Below, in pieces: positions 61,755 through 64,000 of a DNA stretch of 64,000 nt. Position numbers and translations under genes: made by a program. Every line of letters starts with the position of its first letter. The first letter of the stretch is position 1. Source of the DNA: Microplitis mediator (taxonomy: Eukaryota; Arthropoda; Insecta; Hymenoptera; Braconidae); contig NC_079978.1 in the NCBI RefSeq assembly GCF_029852145.1, forward strand, positions 992,001-1,056,000, in the 5' to 3' direction. Below the pieces are notes generated by a model that did no database searches, was not told where the DNA came from, and worked only from the letters and a program-made list of their open reading frames with translations.

Positions 61755-63988
61755 TTAATTGTACATCTTATGGCATACATGAAGTATCAATAAAGCTCCC
61801 GCAGTTATTAATAGACCTGGTTTTACGTTGACACTTCCACCGGCTCTATACTTCCCTGTAAATTATACAATACGGTGATAAATAATCAGCCATTTTAAAC
61901 AAACTTTTGTAAGTTTACAGAGATAGTTAATAAAAAAAATACTAATCATTATAAACTTACACACAGAACCCAAGTAAGAAAGACAACAGCAGTCCCTCAG
62001 CCTCTCGTAATCTGCGCAGTTTTCGGCTACAGGTTTACACGCTTGTCTTCCTATTCGGCAAGTATGTTCCACATACGGAATAACTTCTGCAATAAAAACC
62101 ATAAAAATTAAAATTTTAATTACCATTGAACTTAAAAATATTTTTTAAAAATATATTACAGTTTAAAAAATAAAAGTTTACGATATAACATAAATACAAA
62201 GGCCTCACTATTCGTATACACAATATCACCTTACATGGAACACTTCCGGTGGAACATATATACATCAATATCAGTTATGGATAAGCTCAAACCATAAATA
62301 TATCACGGCAATGTAAATTAACATGATACGATAAAAAGTTGTAAGCTATAGCTCTGACTTGTAAAAAAAACTCTACGAAATGTTTATTATTTTTATTTGA
62401 CGTGTGAAGCGACTGTCACTTTTGATTGATTTATTGATTTAAATATTATTTTAACTCTGAAATTAAAACAACAAAATTTCTCGACTAGTAATAATCGCTG
62501 TCGGGTTTTGTCGATGCAATGCAAGCAGCCGATCAGCATTTCAAAGACTTGCATTCTATTCTATTCTATTCGCGTCGTGGGTGCGTGCAATCATGCGTTT
62601 CTATACATACATAGTACAGTATTTCTTCTTTTATTTTATTTTCATTTTTTTTTTTGCACCAAGATACTCTTCATGTTGAACATGATCGATCTGTACTCAA
62701 GATAAAGATAAAAATTTAAACTCGAAACTATACAATGTATCAGTTTATCAGTTCGATTAAATTTTTATATAAATTTTATTTTATATTTACAAATCATCGC
62801 GGTATCATCATTGATCTAATTTAATGTAACGTGAGATAAAACGAATAAAGTAAATTTAATTAATCCAAATAAAAGTATACAATCGTAATAACAATAATGA
62901 TACGTGTGAATTATTACTTTATCGTACAAAAAAATCCTAAGTCGACACAACTTTTTTTTAAAATTTCTTTTTTTTTATTTGACTATGCGATGCATGAATT
63001 GTTTGACGAATAATAGTTTTTCTTAATCGAAGGCTAAATTACAGGCATTAAAACCATGATATGGAAACGCTTGAGTGAGATGTCGAGGCCGAGACATTAT
63101 TTGTCAACATTATTAAATATATATACATATATAATAAATAATATCGTAAATTATTGCTTGATTTTGAGAAAAAAATATAAAAAAAAAATACCTACTATTG
63201 TAACTACTGTCACAACAACAATGATCACTAATAACACTTCCGTCTTTGCAGTAGGTCATCTCTTCGTTCGTGCATGCTTTACATCCAGGAATGGGACCTG
63301 CAGATAAATTTTACTCAGATTATTACTTCAGCATGTCCTTCATTCATTCATTCGTTCATTAATTTCATAAACATATATCCAATAAATTTTATATAATTAA
63401 CATAAACATTAATTACACAAATTCACTCGCAATAATAATAATACGTGCGTCAAAGTTAATTAAAGTCTCCGACATTTACGTAACCTACGGCAATTATTTT
63501 ACAGTGAGTACAGACTATATAGACATATCTAATGGGGTTTGTAAGGACGATCACCTTTTTTCATCCTCGTGATCATTATTGTCAGAATAGAAGGAATGAA
63601 AAAGAAGGTCTCGTATTATCTTGACCGTAGCAACACGTGATACTTGATACGTGATTTGAGAACAAGACGAGCATTTACATCTTCCCTATACTCCAGACTC
63701 GGCGTTTTTTTTATTTTTATTCTCAGAGATAAGGTGACAACAAAAGACTTCGCAGGTAAAGTCTCTAAAAAAATTTTTCTACTCCCAGTATTTAATATTA
63801 TTATTAATTTTTAATAATTTACCTGTAGAAATGGTGAGATTTCTGGCATTTGCAATGGCTTCGTGATAAGAGACCTCGTGTTCAACGACATAATCATCGT
63901 CAGGATAATGATTGACAAGTGTAACTGCCTGCAGAATGTCCAAGATCAGCAGAAAGACACAAATGGCTTTCGCAATATTTTTAGTCAT
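61755..63988 (-). CDS. Secreted or membrane Cys-rich protein, unrecognised
   Basis: Exons 63988-63823, 63297-63196, 62086-61961 and 61855-61755, all joined in phase 1, encode 164 residues. A signal peptide is evident (AKAICVFLLILDILQAV, about 6-22). After an acidic stretch with an NLT site come two Cys-rich units: GCKACTNEEMTYCKDGS...HCCCDSSY and HTCRIGRQACKP...NCADYERLRDCCCLSYLG. Both end in a CCC triplet. The last exon adds KPGLLITAGALLILHVCHKMYN, a hydrophobic tail that could be a membrane span or GPI signal. The same-phase exons suggest a module that can be swapped. I do not recognise the family; the Cys pattern suggests a small disulfide-rich extracellular domain. The intervening introns hold no other gene. 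Confidence 0.75.
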
Positions 63989-64000
63989 GCTAGCTGAAAT

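Noticed and set aside
1..64000. tRNA, rRNA, CRISPR, phage or endogenous viral genes
   Set aside because: No B-box-like GGTTCGAATCC with cloverleaf context, no regularly spaced short repeats with unique spacers, and no viral-type coding sequence was seen by eye. tRNAscan and small-RNA mapping would settle the RNA genes.

Overview
The window is AT-rich eukaryotic nuclear DNA with short GT-AG introns, small genes and many short palindromic repeats. All recognisable proteins are insect-like (Nova/pasilla, Salvador, widerborst, CD98 heavy chain, a CYP4). The base composition and short compact genes suggest a hymenopteran, possibly a parasitoid wasp; that placement is inference, not proof. No prokaryotic, viral or CRISPR feature was seen. 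Gene models were built by eye from splice sites. Every internal join was checked for phase and for family-like protein sequence across the junction. 
Layout. 1-1.7 kb (minus): the bicistronic MOCS2 locus. MOCS2A (MoaD) overlaps MOCS2B (MoaE) in the +1 frame, and MOCS2B appears to be spliced on to an MBIP-like module that runs off the left edge. 1.7-10.2 kb (plus): upstream region and five coding exons of the KH-domain splicing regulator pasilla/Nova. 10.2-22.9 kb: a very AT-rich gene desert, perhaps partly a long pasilla 3'UTR. 22.9-26.7 kb: maleylacetoacetate isomerase (GSTZ1, minus), divergent from a small single-pass membrane protein gene (plus). 27-42 kb (minus): two growth-control genes in tandem, salvador (Hippo pathway) and widerborst (PP2A B56). 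The widerborst first intron is 6.7 kb and holds a 1-kb foldback element. 43-44.2 kb (plus): JKAMP. 44.7-51.7 kb (minus): CD98 heavy chain, a tiny gene resembling only its N-terminal membrane segment, and an SLC35B4/Efr nucleotide-sugar transporter. 52.4-58.3 kb (minus): a CYP4-type P450 with a TATA/CCAAT promoter and an intronic inverted-repeat element carrying a 91-bp tandem repeat. 61.4-64 kb (minus): a secreted or membrane Cys-rich protein of unknown function with two mutually compatible last exons. 
A palindromic MITE family (terminal motif like TGATCCTGAAGTTAGCAGAC) is scattered through introns and intergenic DNA in at least ten copies, and a second family occurs twice. The genes do not form one pathway. 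The locus-level novelties are the MOCS2A/2B/MBIP arrangement, the CD98hc mini-paralogue, the Cys-rich gene with alternative ends, and the foldback and tandem-repeat elements.
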